From NCBI RefSeq assembly GCF_000971255.1, contig NZ_BBMC01000008.1, positions 108,698-172,697 of the forward strand: DNA of 64,000 nt, read 5' to 3'. Origin of the DNA: Demequina rhizosphaerae (GTDB lineage Bacteria > Actinomycetota > Actinomycetes > Actinomycetales > Demequinaceae). The notes under the pieces were generated by a model, which was not told where the DNA came from, searched no databases, and saw nothing but the letters and a program-made list of their open reading frames with translations. Within the stretch, counting starts at the first letter, position 1; each line of letters starts with the position of its first letter. The position numbers and the translations under genes were made by a program. Shown in pieces: positions 56,402-64,000 of this stretch.

Positions 56402-56836
56402 GTGCTGCTCCGCGTCATCATCGTCATCGCGCTGCTCGTCGTGAGCACCGCGATCGCCCTGTGGTGGAAGCGCCGCCAAGGCGTCGCCCGCGAGGTCGAG
56501 CGCGCGGGCGCGCTGTCCTCGGCGACCCTCGGGGCCAAGCGCGGCTACCACGCGACCTTCGTGCAGTTCTCGACGCCCATGTGCGCCAAGTGCCCGCCGA
56601 CGGCCCAGCTCCTCCGCCGCATCGCCGAGGAGGACCCGCGGGTCGCGCACATCGAGATCGACGCCGCCGAACGGCTCGAGCTCGCGCGCGAGCTCGAGAT
56701 CATGCGCACCCCGACGATCCTGCTGCTCGACGGCGACGGCGTCGTCGTGTCGCGCATCTCCGGGGCGCCCTCCGAGCAGCAGGCGCGCGACGCGCTCGCC
56801 GCCGTGCCGCGCACCGGCACCGACTACACGATCTAG
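56402..56836 (+). CDS. Membrane-anchored thioredoxin-fold protein
   Basis: A 144-residue protein with one N-terminal membrane helix (LLRVIIVIALLVVSTAIAL, about 2-20) and a thioredoxin domain. The active-site motif is CAKC (in STPMCAKCPPTAQ) instead of CGPC, and a cis-Pro is present in MRTPTILLLD. Likely a dithiol-disulfide exchange protein facing one side of the membrane. GGAGG precedes the GTG start. Operon partners DUF4395 and DsrE suggest a role in handling reduced sulfur or persulfides (inference). Confidence 0.85.
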   Translation: MLLRVIIVIALLVVSTAIALWWKRRQGVAREVERAGALSSATLGAKRGYHATFVQFSTPMCAKCPPTAQLLRRIAEEDPRVAHIEIDAAERLELARELEIMRTPTILLLDGDGVVVSRISGAPSEQQARDALAAVPRTGTDYTI

Positions 56837-56887
56837 CGGGACCGACGGACGGTGGCCGTAGACTCCACCATGAGGGAGGGAGCCCCC

Positions 56888-57328
56888 ATGAAGGACATTC
56901 AGATCGACCCGCGCGGACCCCGGTTCAGCGCGTTCTGGCAGCTCGCGTTCTCGGTGTCGGCGCTGCTCGTCGGCGCCAACGCCGCGGGCATCGCGATCAT
57001 GGCCGTGCTGCTCGTGCTCTTCCTGCCCGGTGCGATCATCGGCCCGCAGGCCACGCTGCAGGGCTGGGTGTTCCGCAAGGCGGTGCGCCCGCGCCTCGAC
57101 CCGCCGACCGAGACGGAGTCCTTCCGGCCGCCGCGCTTCGCGCAGCAGATGGGCCTCACGTTCTGCACCCTCGCGGTGGCGTCCGGCCTGCTCGACCTCG
57201 ACGCGGGCTTCTTCATCTTCACGGGCTTCGTGACGTTCGCCTCGTTCCTCAACAGCGTCTTCGACCTGTGCCTGGGCTGCGAGATCTACCTGCTGTTCAA
57301 GCGCGCCACGACCCGCACCGCCGCCTGA
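56888..57328 (+). CDS. DUF4395 family membrane protein
   Basis: A 146-residue protein with four membrane helices. RGPRFSAFWQL at the start and FASFLNSVFDLCLGCEIYLL near the end, with a Cys-x2-Cys, are the DUF4395 hallmarks. The family is regularly found next to thioredoxins and rhodanese or sulfur-relay proteins, and a thiol-redox or sulfide-related role is assumed. I chose ATG 56888 (GGAGG upstream). ATG 56870, which lies five bases after TAGACT (56859-56864), could be a leaderless alternative. Confidence 0.88.
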   Translation: MKDIQIDPRGPRFSAFWQLAFSVSALLVGANAAGIAIMAVLLVLFLPGAIIGPQATLQGWVFRKAVRPRLDPPTETESFRPPRFAQQMGLTFCTLAVASGLLDLDAGFFIFTGFVTFASFLNSVFDLCLGCEIYLLFKRATTRTAA

Positions 57329-57329
57329 C

Positions 57330-57686
57330 ATGGCCACGCTCGTCGTCAAGGTCACGTGCGGCACGGAGCGGGTCGAGACGCTCATGCAGGCGTTCACCGT
57401 CGCCGCCACCGGAGCCGCCTCGGGTCTCGACGTGAGCCTGTGGCTCACGGGCGACGCGACCCTGCAGGCGCTGCTCGGCGCGGACGACGTGGTGATCCCC
57501 CACTCCCCGCCGCTGTCCCAGCTGCGCGACGCCGTCCTCGCCGCGGGGACCCTCACGGTGTGCGCGCAGTGCGCGGCCCGCCGCGAGATCACCGAGGAGG
57601 AGCTGGTGCCAGGCGCGCGCATCGCGGGGGCCGCGGCCTTCGTCGCGGAGGCCACCGCACCCGAGGCGACCGCGCTCGTGTACTGA
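57330..57686 (+). CDS. DsrE-family sulfur relay protein
   Basis: A 118-residue cytoplasmic protein of the DsrE/DsrF-like superfamily. VVKVTCGTERVETLMQAFTVA at the start, SGLDVSLWLTGDA and LTVCAQCAARREI with a CxxC are visible. DsrE proteins carry persulfide sulfur on Cys. It begins one base after the DUF4395 stop. Together with the thioredoxin-like protein it forms a compact three-gene unit that may shuttle or detoxify sulfane sulfur. Confidence 0.82.
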   Translation: MATLVVKVTCGTERVETLMQAFTVAATGAASGLDVSLWLTGDATLQALLGADDVVIPHSPPLSQLRDAVLAAGTLTVCAQCAARREITEEELVPGARIAGAAAFVAEATAPEATALVY

Positions 57687-57747
57687 GCCCGCGCATCGTC
57701 CGGGCGGGGCGTGGAACGGGACCTCGGTCCCGGCATAGACTCGGCGC

Positions 57748-57858
57748 ATGACTGCACTCGAGGTCACCTTCACCGTGCTCGCCGTCCTCGCGTTCGCCGC
57801 GACGACCTGGATCGCGGGCGTCGTCGCGTTCCGCCTCGTGAAGGGCCCGAAGCGGTGA
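57748..57858 (+). CDS. 36-residue single-pass membrane peptide
   Basis: A reading frame encoding MTALEVTFTVLAVLAFAATT..., a single hydrophobic helix (about residues 5-28) ending in a basic tail (RLVKGPKR). The ATG lies six bases after TAGACT (57736-57741), a good leaderless promoter. The TGA overlaps the GTG start of the nitrobindin-like gene by GTGA, so the two are translationally coupled. Those two signals, more than its sequence, argue that it is a real gene. Confidence 0.65.
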   Translation: MTALEVTFTVLAVLAFAATTWIAGVVAFRLVKGPKR

Positions 57859-58436
57859 CGTTCGTCATCCCGTCCGACCTGGCCCCCGAGCTCTACCCGC
57901 TCGCATGGGTGGTGGGCACGTGGGAGGGCCACGGCGTCCTCGAGTACCCCGGCATCGAGACCGCGGACTTCCGTCAGCGCGTGGTGTTCGACCACGACGG
58001 CGGCCCGTACCTCACCTACACGGCGACCATCACGCTGATGGGCCCCGACGGCGAGGAGGGCCAGGTGTGGTCCGTCGAGTCCGGCTTCTGGCGCGTCGCG
58101 CCGACCGCCCCCGAGGGCGTCCAGCTCGGCGAGAACCAGCACCCGCTCGAGGTGGTCCTCGCGGACGCCTCCGGCCTCCTCACCGCGTTCTTCGGCGCGG
58201 TCGGCAACGGCCGCATCGACCTCGCGAGCCGCTTCGCCGCCGCCACCGAGTCCGGCCCCGACGTGCGCGCCGCGACCCGCATGTACGGCAACGTCGGCGG
58301 CGAGCTCATGTGGGCGTGGGACCTCAAGGCCTTCGGCCAGGAGCTCCGGTCGTACGCGAGCGGCCGCCTGTCGCGCGTCGAGGGACCCGAGGTGCCCGAG
58401 GACGCGGACACCATCGCGCCCGACCCGGAATCCTGA
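57855..58436 (+). CDS. Nitrobindin-like (THAP4/FABP-like) beta-barrel protein
   Basis: A 193-residue protein of the family that includes Mycobacterium Rv2717c and human THAP4, which bind ferric heme and act on peroxynitrite/nitric oxide. YPLAWVVGTWEGHGVLEYPGI carries the GxWxGxG motif, and EVVLADASGLLTAFFGAVGNGRIDL follows the fold. In homologues the heme-iron ligand is a His in a GQPLxxHLSAxL-like segment. Here the equivalent segment reads GQELRSYASGRL, with Tyr at that position. Heme binding may therefore be altered or lost. GTG start, overlapping the 36-residue membrane peptide. Confidence 0.85.
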   Translation: MTFVIPSDLAPELYPLAWVVGTWEGHGVLEYPGIETADFRQRVVFDHDGGPYLTYTATITLMGPDGEEGQVWSVESGFWRVAPTAPEGVQLGENQHPLEVVLADASGLLTAFFGAVGNGRIDLASRFAAATESGPDVRAATRMYGNVGGELMWAWDLKAFGQELRSYASGRLSRVEGPEVPEDADTIAPDPES

Positions 58437-58461
58437 CGGCGCTCCCGCGCGTTCACCCGAC

Positions 58462-59598
58462 ATGACCTCCCCCCTCCTCGACCGACACGGCGCCGTCGTG
58501 GGCGTCGGCCCCGACGCGGGCGTCGCCTGGCACTACGGCGACCCCACCGCGGAGCAGCGCGCCCTCGAGGCCGGCCGCGCCGTCGCCGACCAGTCCCACC
58601 TCGGCATCGTCACCGTCACCGGCCCCGACCGCCTCACCTGGCTCGACTCGCTGTGCACGCAGCAGGTCGCGGACCTGGCCCCCGGCGAGTCCGCCGAGCT
58701 CATGATCCTGTCGCCCCAGGGCCGTGTCGAGCACGTCGCCGGCCTCGTCGACGACGGCACCACCGCGTGGCTCCTCTCCGAGACCGCGCCCGCGCTCGCC
58801 GCGTTCCTCGACCGGATGCGCTTCATGCTCCGCGTCGAGGTGCACGATGCGACGGCCGAGTGGGCGGCGATCGGCGAGGCCGTAGCGCGCCCCGCCGCCG
58901 CGGGCGAGCCCGTCACGTGGGTCGACCCGTGGCCCGGCGTCACCGCCGGCGGCACGTCCTACGCCGCCGATCCCGCGGCCCTGTCCGGGTCCGAGCGCCC
59001 CTGGCGGCTCGTGCTCGTGCCGCGTGCCCGGCTGTCCGAGGAGATCCAGGAGCGCGTCGACGCCGGCTGGACCCTCGTGGGCACCTGGGCGACGGAGGCG
59101 GTCCGGATCGCCGCGCATCGTCCCCGCGCGGGCCGCGAGATCGACGACCACTCGCTGCCGCACGAGCTCGACTGGCTGCGCACCGCGGTGCACCTGCACA
59201 AGGGCTGCTACCGCGGCCAGGAGACCGTCGCGAAGGTCCACAACGTGGGCCGCCCGCCGCGCCGCCTCACCATGCTCCACCTCGACGGGTCCGGGCACGA
59301 GCTGCCCGAGCCCGGCGTCGACGTCCACCGCGCGGACGGCGCGATCGCCGGCCGCGTGACCTCGGTAGCGCGCCACCACGAGCTCGGCCCCATCGCGCTG
59401 GCCGTGCTCAAGCGCTCGACCGATCCCGCGGCGACGCTCACCGTGCCGACCGACGGCGGCCCCGTCGCCGCGGCGCAGGAGCTCATCGTCAACGCGGACG
59501 GCTTCTCCGCCGACCGCCCTCCCAAGCCGGGACCCACGATGAAGGGGCTGCTCATGGGCAAGGGCTGCGCCGCCGACGGCGGGGACCTGCCCGGCTGA
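58462..59598 (+). CDS. ygfZ: YgfZ/GcvT-type folate-binding protein
   Basis: A 378-residue protein of the YgfZ (IbaA57-like) family, which uses a folate to help maintain certain iron-sulfur enzymes. The signature KGCYRGQE (K247-E254, with C249) is intact. The N-terminal GcvT-like fold (LTWLDSLCTQQVADLAPGESAELMILSPQGRVE) binds folate. It starts 25 bases after the nitrobindin-like gene, a conserved neighbour in actinobacteria. A CGCATCGTCCC motif is embedded (59114-59124). Confidence 0.93.
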   Translation: MTSPLLDRHGAVVGVGPDAGVAWHYGDPTAEQRALEAGRAVADQSHLGIVTVTGPDRLTWLDSLCTQQVADLAPGESAELMILSPQGRVEHVAGLVDDGTTAWLLSETAPALAAFLDRMRFMLRVEVHDATAEWAAIGEAVARPAAAGEPVTWVDPWPGVTAGGTSYAADPAALSGSERPWRLVLVPRARLSEEIQERVDAGWTLVGTWATEAVRIAAHRPRAGREIDDHSLPHELDWLRTAVHLHKGCYRGQETVAKVHNVGRPPRRLTMLHLDGSGHELPEPGVDVHRADGAIAGRVTSVARHHELGPIALAVLKRSTDPAATLTVPTDGGPVAAAQELIVNADGFSADRPPKPGPTMKGLLMGKGCAADGGDLPG

Positions 59599-59658
59599 GG
59601 CCGTCCCTCGGCGCTGCGCTAGCGTAGGTGCCCGATCGATCCTTCGGAGGAGGCTCCC

Positions 59659-60006
59659 GTGTCCCTGTTCGGCTGGCTTCAGAACGCCCTCGTCCTGCTC
59701 ATCTCCATCGCCGCGTTCGCCGGCGCCGTGTGGGGCCTCGTCGACGCCTTCCGCCGCCCGGAGGAGGCCTTCACCGCGGCGGGCAAGTGGTCCAAGACCA
59801 TCTGGCTCGTCATCCTCGGCGTCGCGACGATCGTCGCCTTCATCTCGCTCCCGTGGCCGCTGGGCACCGGCGGCGGCATCGGAGGCATCCTCGGCATCGC
59901 CGCGATCGTCGCGGTGATCATCTACTTCGTGGACGTGCGCCCCAAGCTCGGCGGCGGCTTCGGCTCCGGCGGCGGCCAGCGCGGCCGCTCCACCGGCGGC
60001 TGGTGA
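59659..60006 (+). CDS. DUF2516 family membrane protein
   Basis: A 115-residue protein with three predicted helices (about 5-30, 45-65, 72-92) and a Gly-rich basic tail. GLVDAFRRPEEAFTAAGKWSKTIWL is the DUF2516 signature region. Function unknown. GGAGGAGG precedes the GTG start, and a TAGCGT -10-like hexamer lies near 59621. The dtd gene follows after seven bases. Confidence 0.88.
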   Translation: MSLFGWLQNALVLLISIAAFAGAVWGLVDAFRRPEEAFTAAGKWSKTIWLVILGVATIVAFISLPWPLGTGGGIGGILGIAAIVAVIIYFVDVRPKLGGGFGSGGGQRGRSTGGW

Positions 60007-60013
60007 GCCGCGG

Positions 60014-60439
60014 GTGAAGGCGGTCCTCCAGCGCGCCTCGCGCGCGTCGGTGACTGTCGACGGCGCCGTCACGGCCTCGTTCGACCGGCAGGGCATCGTC
60101 GCGCTCGTGGGCGTCACCCACGGCGACGGGCCGGAGCAGGTGCAGACCATCGCGCGCAAGATCGCCGAGCTGCGGATCCTGTCCGACGAGAGGTCCGTGT
60201 CCGACGTCGACGCCCCCGTCATCGTGGTCTCGCAGTTCACCCTCTACGCGGACACCCGCAAGGGGCGGCGTCCGTCGTGGAACGGCGCCGCTCCCGGCCC
60301 GGTGGCGGAGCCGCTGGTCGAGTCGGTGGTGTCGGCGCTCCGCGAGCGCGGGCTGACGGTCGGCACCGGCGTCTTCGGCGCCCACATGGACGTGGAGCTC
60401 GTCAACGACGGCCCCATCACGATCCTCGTCGAGGCCTGA
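60014..60439 (+). CDS. dtd: D-aminoacyl-tRNA deacylase
   Basis: A 141-residue homodimeric proofreading enzyme that removes D-amino acids (and Gly) mischarged on tRNA. The catalytic SQFTLYAD motif (about 77-84) and the cross-subunit NDGPITILVE segment with the Gly-Pro that enforces chirality are present, and length is standard. GTG start with little ribosome-site signal; probably translated with the upstream DUF2516 gene. Confidence 0.96.
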   Translation: MKAVLQRASRASVTVDGAVTASFDRQGIVALVGVTHGDGPEQVQTIARKIAELRILSDERSVSDVDAPVIVVSQFTLYADTRKGRRPSWNGAAPGPVAEPLVESVVSALRERGLTVGTGVFGAHMDVELVNDGPITILVEA

Positions 60440-60476
60440 CCCTCCCGCCGTCCCTCCCGCCCCTCGGCTGGGCCAC

Positions 60477-60527
60477 CCAGTACTCCCGTCTCGCAACCGG
60501 CACGCGCCACGGGACATCCAGTACTCC
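60477..60527. repeat. Direct repeat CCAGTACTCC upstream of clpC
   Basis: Two exact 10-base copies (60477-60486 and 60518-60527) 41 bp apart, each preceded by GGGMCA. They lie 75-130 bases upstream of a TAGCCT -10-like hexamer (60604-60609) of clpC, so they could be activator sites. No known operator was recognised. Confidence 0.4.
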
Positions 60528-60675
60528 TCGACCCGCGCATCGTCCCTCCGCAATCCCTTCACGCCCCTGGCGAACACGGGCATGAGGCGCGGGGGCCCGC
60601 GGTTAGCCTGGAAGCACCCGTGGTGGGCGACCGCCGCGACCCCGGCCCCGGCCGGACGAATCAAGGGAGGCTGAC

Positions 60676-63195
60676 ATGTTCGAACGGTTCACCGATCGAG
60701 CCCGTCGTGTTGTGGTGCTCGCGCAGGAAGAGGCGCGCATGCTCAACCACAACTACATCGGTACCGAGCACATCCTGCTCGGCCTGGTGCGCGAGGGCGA
60801 AGGCGTGGCCGCGAAGGCCCTCGAGGCGATGGACATCTCCCTCAACGGCGTCCGCGAGCAGGTCCAGGAGATCATCGGCGAGGGCTCGCACGCCCCGTCC
60901 GGGCACATCCCCTTCACGCCGCGCGCGAAGAAGGTCCTCGAGCTGTCGCTGCGCGAGGCGCTGCAGCTGGGCCACAACTACATCGGCACGGAGCACATCC
61001 TGCTGGGCCTCATCCGCGAGGGCGAGGGCGTGGCGGCGCAGGTGCTGGGCAAGCTGGGCGCGGACCTCGGCGGCGTGCGCCAGCAGGTCATCCAGCTGCT
61101 GTCGGGCTACGAGGGCAAGGAGCCGGTCACGTCCGGCGGCGGCCCCCAGGAGGGTCAGCCCGCGGGCTCGACCGTGCTCGACCAGTTCGGCCGGAACTTC
61201 ACGCAGGCCGCGCGCGAGGGCAAGCTCGACCCCGTCGTGGGCCGCGAGCTCATCATGGAGCGCGTGATGCAGGTGCTGTCGCGCCGCACCAAGAACAACC
61301 CCGTCCTCATCGGCGAGCCCGGCGTCGGCAAGACGGCCGTGGTCGAGGGCCTGGCACAGGCGATCGTGCGCGGCGACGTGCCCGAGACGCTCAAGGACAA
61401 GCACCTCTACACGCTCGACCTCGGCTCGCTGGTCGCGGGCTCCCGCTACCGCGGTGACTTCGAGGAGCGCCTCAAGAAGGTGCTCAAGGAGATCCGCACG
61501 CGCGGCGACATCATCCTGTTCATCGACGAGATCCACACGCTCGTGGGTGCCGGCGCGGCCGAGGGCGCGATCGACGCGGCCTCGATCCTCAAGCCGATGC
61601 TCGCGCGCGGCGAGCTGCAGACCATCGGCGCGACCACGCTCGACGAGTACCGCAAGCACGTCGAGAAGGACCCCGCGCTCGAGCGCCGCTTCCAGCCCAT
61701 CCAGGTGCCGGAGCCGGAGCTGTCGCACGCCATCGAGATCCTCAAGGGCCTGCGCGACCGCTACGAGGCGTTCCACCGCGTCACCATCACGGACGACGCC
61801 ATCGTCGCCGCCGCGACGATGGCCGACCGCTACATCTCCGACCGGTTCCTGCCGGACAAGGCGATCGACCTCATCGACGAGGCGGGCGCGCGCCTGCGCA
61901 TCCGCCGCATGACGTCGCCGCCCGAGCTCAAGGAGCTGGACGACAAGATCGCGGGCGTGCGCCGCGACAAGGAGTCCGCGATCGACGAGCAGGACTTCGA
62001 GAAGGCCGCCAACCTCCGCGACGTGGAGCGTCGCCTCTCCGAGGAGCGCTCGCGCAAGGAGGAGGCCTGGAAGTCGGGCGACCTCGACGTCGCCGCCGTG
62101 GTGGACGAGGACCTGATCGCCGAGGTGCTCTCGATGTCGACCGGCGTGCCCGTCACGCGCGTGTCGTCCGACGAGTCCTCGCGCCTGCTCCACATGGAGT
62201 CGGAGCTGCACAAGCGCATCATCGGCCAGGAGCAGGCCATCAAGGTCCTGTCCCAGTCGATCCGCCGCACCCGTGCGGGCCTCAAGGACCCGAAGCGTCC
62301 CGGCGGCTCGTTCATCTTCGCCGGCCCGACCGGTGTGGGTAAGACCGAGCTCGCCAAGGCGCTCGCCGAGTTCCTCTTCGGGGACGAGGAGGCGCTGATC
62401 TCGCTCGACATGTCGGAGTACGGCGAGAAGCACACGGTGGCCCGCCTCTTCGGTGCGCCTCCCGGCTACGTCGGCTTCGAGGAGGGCGGCCAGCTCACCG
62501 AGAAGGTGCGCCGCAAGCCGTTCTCCGTGGTGCTGTTCGACGAGGTCGAGAAGGCCCACCCGGACATCTTCAACTCGCTGCTCCAGATCCTCGAGGACGG
62601 CAAGCTGACCGATGCCCAGGGTCGCGAGGTCAACTTCAAGAACACCATCATCATCATGACCACCAACCTGGGTGCGGACGCGATCTCGCGCCGCCAGGCC
62701 ACGGGCTTCTCCGCGATCAAGGAGGGCGGCCACACCTACGAGGACATGGTGAAGCTGGTCAACGGCAAGCTGAAGGAGCACTTCAAGCCGGAGTTCCTCA
62801 ACCGCGTCGACAACGTGGTGGTGTTCCCGCAGCTCACGCAGGCCGAGATCATCCAGATCGTGGACCTCATGGTCGCCCGTCTCGACGAGCGCATGAGGGA
62901 CAAGGACATGGGCATCGAGCTCACGCAGGCGGCCAAGCAGCTGCTCGCGGAGAAGGGCTACGACCCCGTCCTCGGTGCGCGACCGCTGCGCCGCGCCCTC
63001 CAGCGCGAGATCGAGGACCCGCTGTCGGAGAAGATCCTCTTCGGCGAGGTCACCTCGGGCCAGATCATCCGCGTGGACGCGCAGGGCGAGGGCATCCTCG
63101 GCGAGTTCACGTTCGAGGGCATCGACCGTGACGAGGTCGTGGGCGAGCCGATCGGCGAGGACCCCGAGGTCACCTCGAACACCAAGAAGGACTAG
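60676..63195 (+). CDS. clpC: Clp protease ATP-binding subunit ClpC
   Basis: An 839-residue AAA+ unfoldase that feeds substrates to ClpP. It has an N-terminal double Clp-N repeat (about 1-145), NBD1 with Walker A GEPGVGKT (from residue 214), a middle UVR/M region (about 420-460), and NBD2 with Walker A GPTGVGKT (from residue 550), followed by [18 protein letters not shown]. The C-terminal D2-small domain precedes an acidic tail ending NTKKD. GGGAGG precedes the ATG. A TAGCCT element at 60604 gives a leader of about 60 bases. The long palindrome after its stop is the probable terminator. Confidence 0.97.
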   Translation: MFERFTDRARRVVVLAQEEARMLNHNYIGTEHILLGLVREGEGVAAKALEAMDISLNGVREQVQEIIGEGSHAPSGHIPFTPRAKKVLELSLREALQLGHNYIGTEHILLGLIREGEGVAAQVLGKLGADLGGVRQQVIQLLSGYEGKEPVTSGGGPQEGQPAGSTVLDQFGRNFTQAAREGKLDPVVGRELIMERVMQVLSRRTKNNPVLIGEPGVGKTAVVEGLAQAIVRGDVPETLKDKHLYTLDLGSLVAGSRYRGDFEERLKKVLKEIRTRGDIILFIDEIHTLVGAGAAEGAIDAASILKPMLARGELQTIGATTLDEYRKHVEKDPALERRFQPIQVPEPELSHAIEILKGLRDRYEAFHRVTITDDAIVAAATMADRYISDRFLPDKAIDLIDEAGARLRIRRMTSPPELKELDDKIAGVRRDKESAIDEQDFEKAANLRDVERRLSEERSRKEEAWKSGDLDVAAVVDEDLIAEVLSMSTGVPVTRVSSDESSRLLHMESELHKRIIGQEQAIKVLSQSIRRTRAGLKDPKRPGGSFIFAGPTGVGKTELAKALAEFLFGDEEALISLDMSEYGEKHTVARLFGAPPGYVGFEEGGQLTEKVRRKPFSVVLFDEVEKAHPDIFNSLLQILEDGKLTDAQGREVNFKNTIIIMTTNLGADAISRRQATGFSAIKEGGHTYEDMVKLVNGKLKEHFKPEFLNRVDNVVVFPQLTQAEIIQIVDLMVARLDERMRDKDMGIELTQAAKQLLAEKGYDPVLGARPLRRALQREIEDPLSEKILFGEVTSGQIIRVDAQGEGILGEFTFEGIDRDEVVGEPIGEDPEVTSNTKKD

Positions 63196-63244
63196 GCGGC
63201 CCGACCGTCACCGGAAGGCCCGGCTCCCCCGTGGGTCGGTTCTA

Positions 63245-63288
63245 ACGATCCCCGCAACACCCTGACTTCAGGGAGTTGCGGGGATCGT
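63245..63288. terminator. Near-perfect 44-bp palindrome after clpC, adjoining the IS30 transposase
   Basis: Arms of 21 bp with one A/A mismatch around a two-base centre (63266-63267): outer ACGATCCCCGCAAC / GTTGCGGGGATCGT, inner CCCTGA / TCAGGG. It starts 50 bases after the clpC stop and can act as a terminator, but its right end overlaps the GTG start of the IS30-type transposase. It may therefore be the element's end or its insertion target. Confidence 0.6.
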
Positions 63289-64000
63289 GTCGTTTGAGGA
63301 GTTGAGAGTCCAGTTCTTTGACGTGCTGGAATTGCACGAGGGCAATATCACGGCGGCTGCTCGTGCTGTTGGCGTGAGCCGGAACACGGCGTATGGATGG
63401 GCACGGAAGGCAGGTGTGCGCGGTCGTGGAACGCCGGGCACGGGCCCCCATCCGGGACGGGCCGAGTATGAGCGGCTGCGTGCTGCCGGGGTGCGGCGCA
63501 GCGTCGCTGCCGCCCGGGTTGGCGCGCATGAGCGCACCGCCGAGGAGTGGGACCGAGGCGTCGTGAAGTCCAATGGCACGCGCCTTTATCCCGATGGCCG
63601 CTTCATCGACTACAAGACGGGTATGACGACCTACACGTCCGCTACGCCCCAGCTGTCCGTGGCTGCTGTTGAGGCGGTGCTGGATCCTCGGTTCCTGACC
63701 ATCGTCGACCGGGAGACGATCGCGGACCTGAAGCGCCAGGGCTGGTCGCTGCGGGCGATCGGGCGGGAGCTGGGTCGGCCGGCGTCGACCATCAAACGCG
63801 AGATCGACAACCGCAGCACCGACCGCTTGTACCGTCCTCATGCGGCGCAGCGCTCATGGGCGGCCAGCCGGACCCGGCCCAAGGAGTCGAAGCTCGCGCA
63901 TCCTGGCCCGTTGCGGGACTTCGTGGTGGAGAAGCTGCGCCTGAAGTGGTCGCCGGAGCAGATCTGTCACGCTCTGATCGACGAGTATCCCAGCGACGAG
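63287..64000 (+). CDS. IS30-family transposase (3' end outside window)
   Basis: 238 codons are visible from a GTG start; an in-frame TGA at 63263 limits the start. The N-terminal helix-turn-helix (ITAAARAVGVSRNTAYGWA), a second one typical of IS30 (IADLKRQGWSLRAIGRELGR followed by PASTIKREI, about residues 150-178) and KLRLKWSPEQI, preceding the DDE catalytic domain, identify the family. The catalytic Asp/Asp/Glu residues lie beyond the window. The gene is oriented like clpC and begins 91 bases after its stop. Confidence 0.88.
   Translation, partial: MSFEELRVQFFDVLELHEGNITAAARAVGVSRNTAYGWARKAGVRGRGTPGTGPHPGRAEYERLRAAGVRRSVAAARVGAHERTAEEWDRGVVKSNGTRLYPDGRFIDYKTGMTTYTSATPQLSVAAVEAVLDPRFLTIVDRETIADLKRQGWSLRAIGRELGRPASTIKREIDNRSTDRLYRPHAAQRSWAASRTRPKESKLAHPGPLRDFVVEKLRLKWSPEQICHALIDEYPSDE

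Larger units (their letters stand above)
63245..64000 (+). mobile_element. IS30-family insertion element, left part only
   Basis: Contains an IS30-type transposase gene running off the window. The DNA from about 63290 is visibly less GC-rich, with codons (TTT, AAT, GTT, TTG, TAT) rare in the surrounding genes, indicating recent transfer. The left boundary is uncertain; the palindrome at 63245 is the likeliest limit. None of the GGACGATGCG motifs occur inside. Confidence 0.75.

Overview
The window is 64 kb of very GC-rich, gene-dense DNA. It carries actinobacterial family markers: GlnR-type regulator, DUF4395, DUF2516, nitrobindin-like protein, GlxR-like Crp next to nth, ClpC, and aspartokinase with an internal beta start. 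A Micrococcales-type actinomycete (Cellulomonas/Demequina-like) fits best, but this is inference from gene content and base composition. No plasmid, phage or CRISPR features were seen.

Layout. 1-5.4 kb: class I ribonucleotide reductase alpha subunit (cut by the window start) with a tandem NrdR-box pair, then upp, tadA, a FUSC-like membrane protein and tRNA-Ser(CGA). 5.4-18.6 kb: accessory genes, namely a TetR/MFS/M20 amidohydrolase operon with a visible operator, HutD/Ves-like, DUF998, a 1,052-residue unassigned membrane protein with an Ala-rich coiled coil, DUF2200, SulP, a dienelactone-hydrolase relative, a second FUSC protein and an FMN reductase. 18.6-33.2 kb: an L-arabinan/arabinoside utilisation locus with GH127, a LacI regulator, a YesL/GH43/permease/permease/binding-protein operon, and GH27, secreted GH43 and GH51. 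An IS110-family element sits inside it. Four copies of one palindrome (consensus TTTACAWCGWTGTAAA) lie at its three promoters and define a local LacI regulon. No ABC ATPase is present, so a shared MsiK-type ATPase elsewhere is implied.

33.4-47.3 kb: LytR_C protein, tRNA-Ser(GGA), SRP RNA, dnaX, recR, an ABC exporter pair, an aldo/keto reductase, a carboxylesterase, ask-asd, a secreted protein, a lactate permease and tRNA-Pro(CGG). 47.3-63.2 kb: metallophosphoesterase, class A PBP, DUF4177, RidA, Crp, nth, NhaA, GlnR-like, a thioredoxin/DUF4395/DsrE operon, a 36-residue membrane peptide coupled to a nitrobindin-like protein, YgfZ, DUF2516, dtd and clpC. The window ends inside an IS30-family transposase that begins at a long palindrome just after clpC.

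The signal least explained by the genes is an iterated motif, GGACGATGCG (usually GGGACGATGCG). By eye there are 28 exact 10-mers, on both strands, concentrated in the short intergenic gaps and twice forming the arms of a terminator hairpin. This resembles the behaviour of DNA-uptake sequences or another genome-wide protein-binding site.
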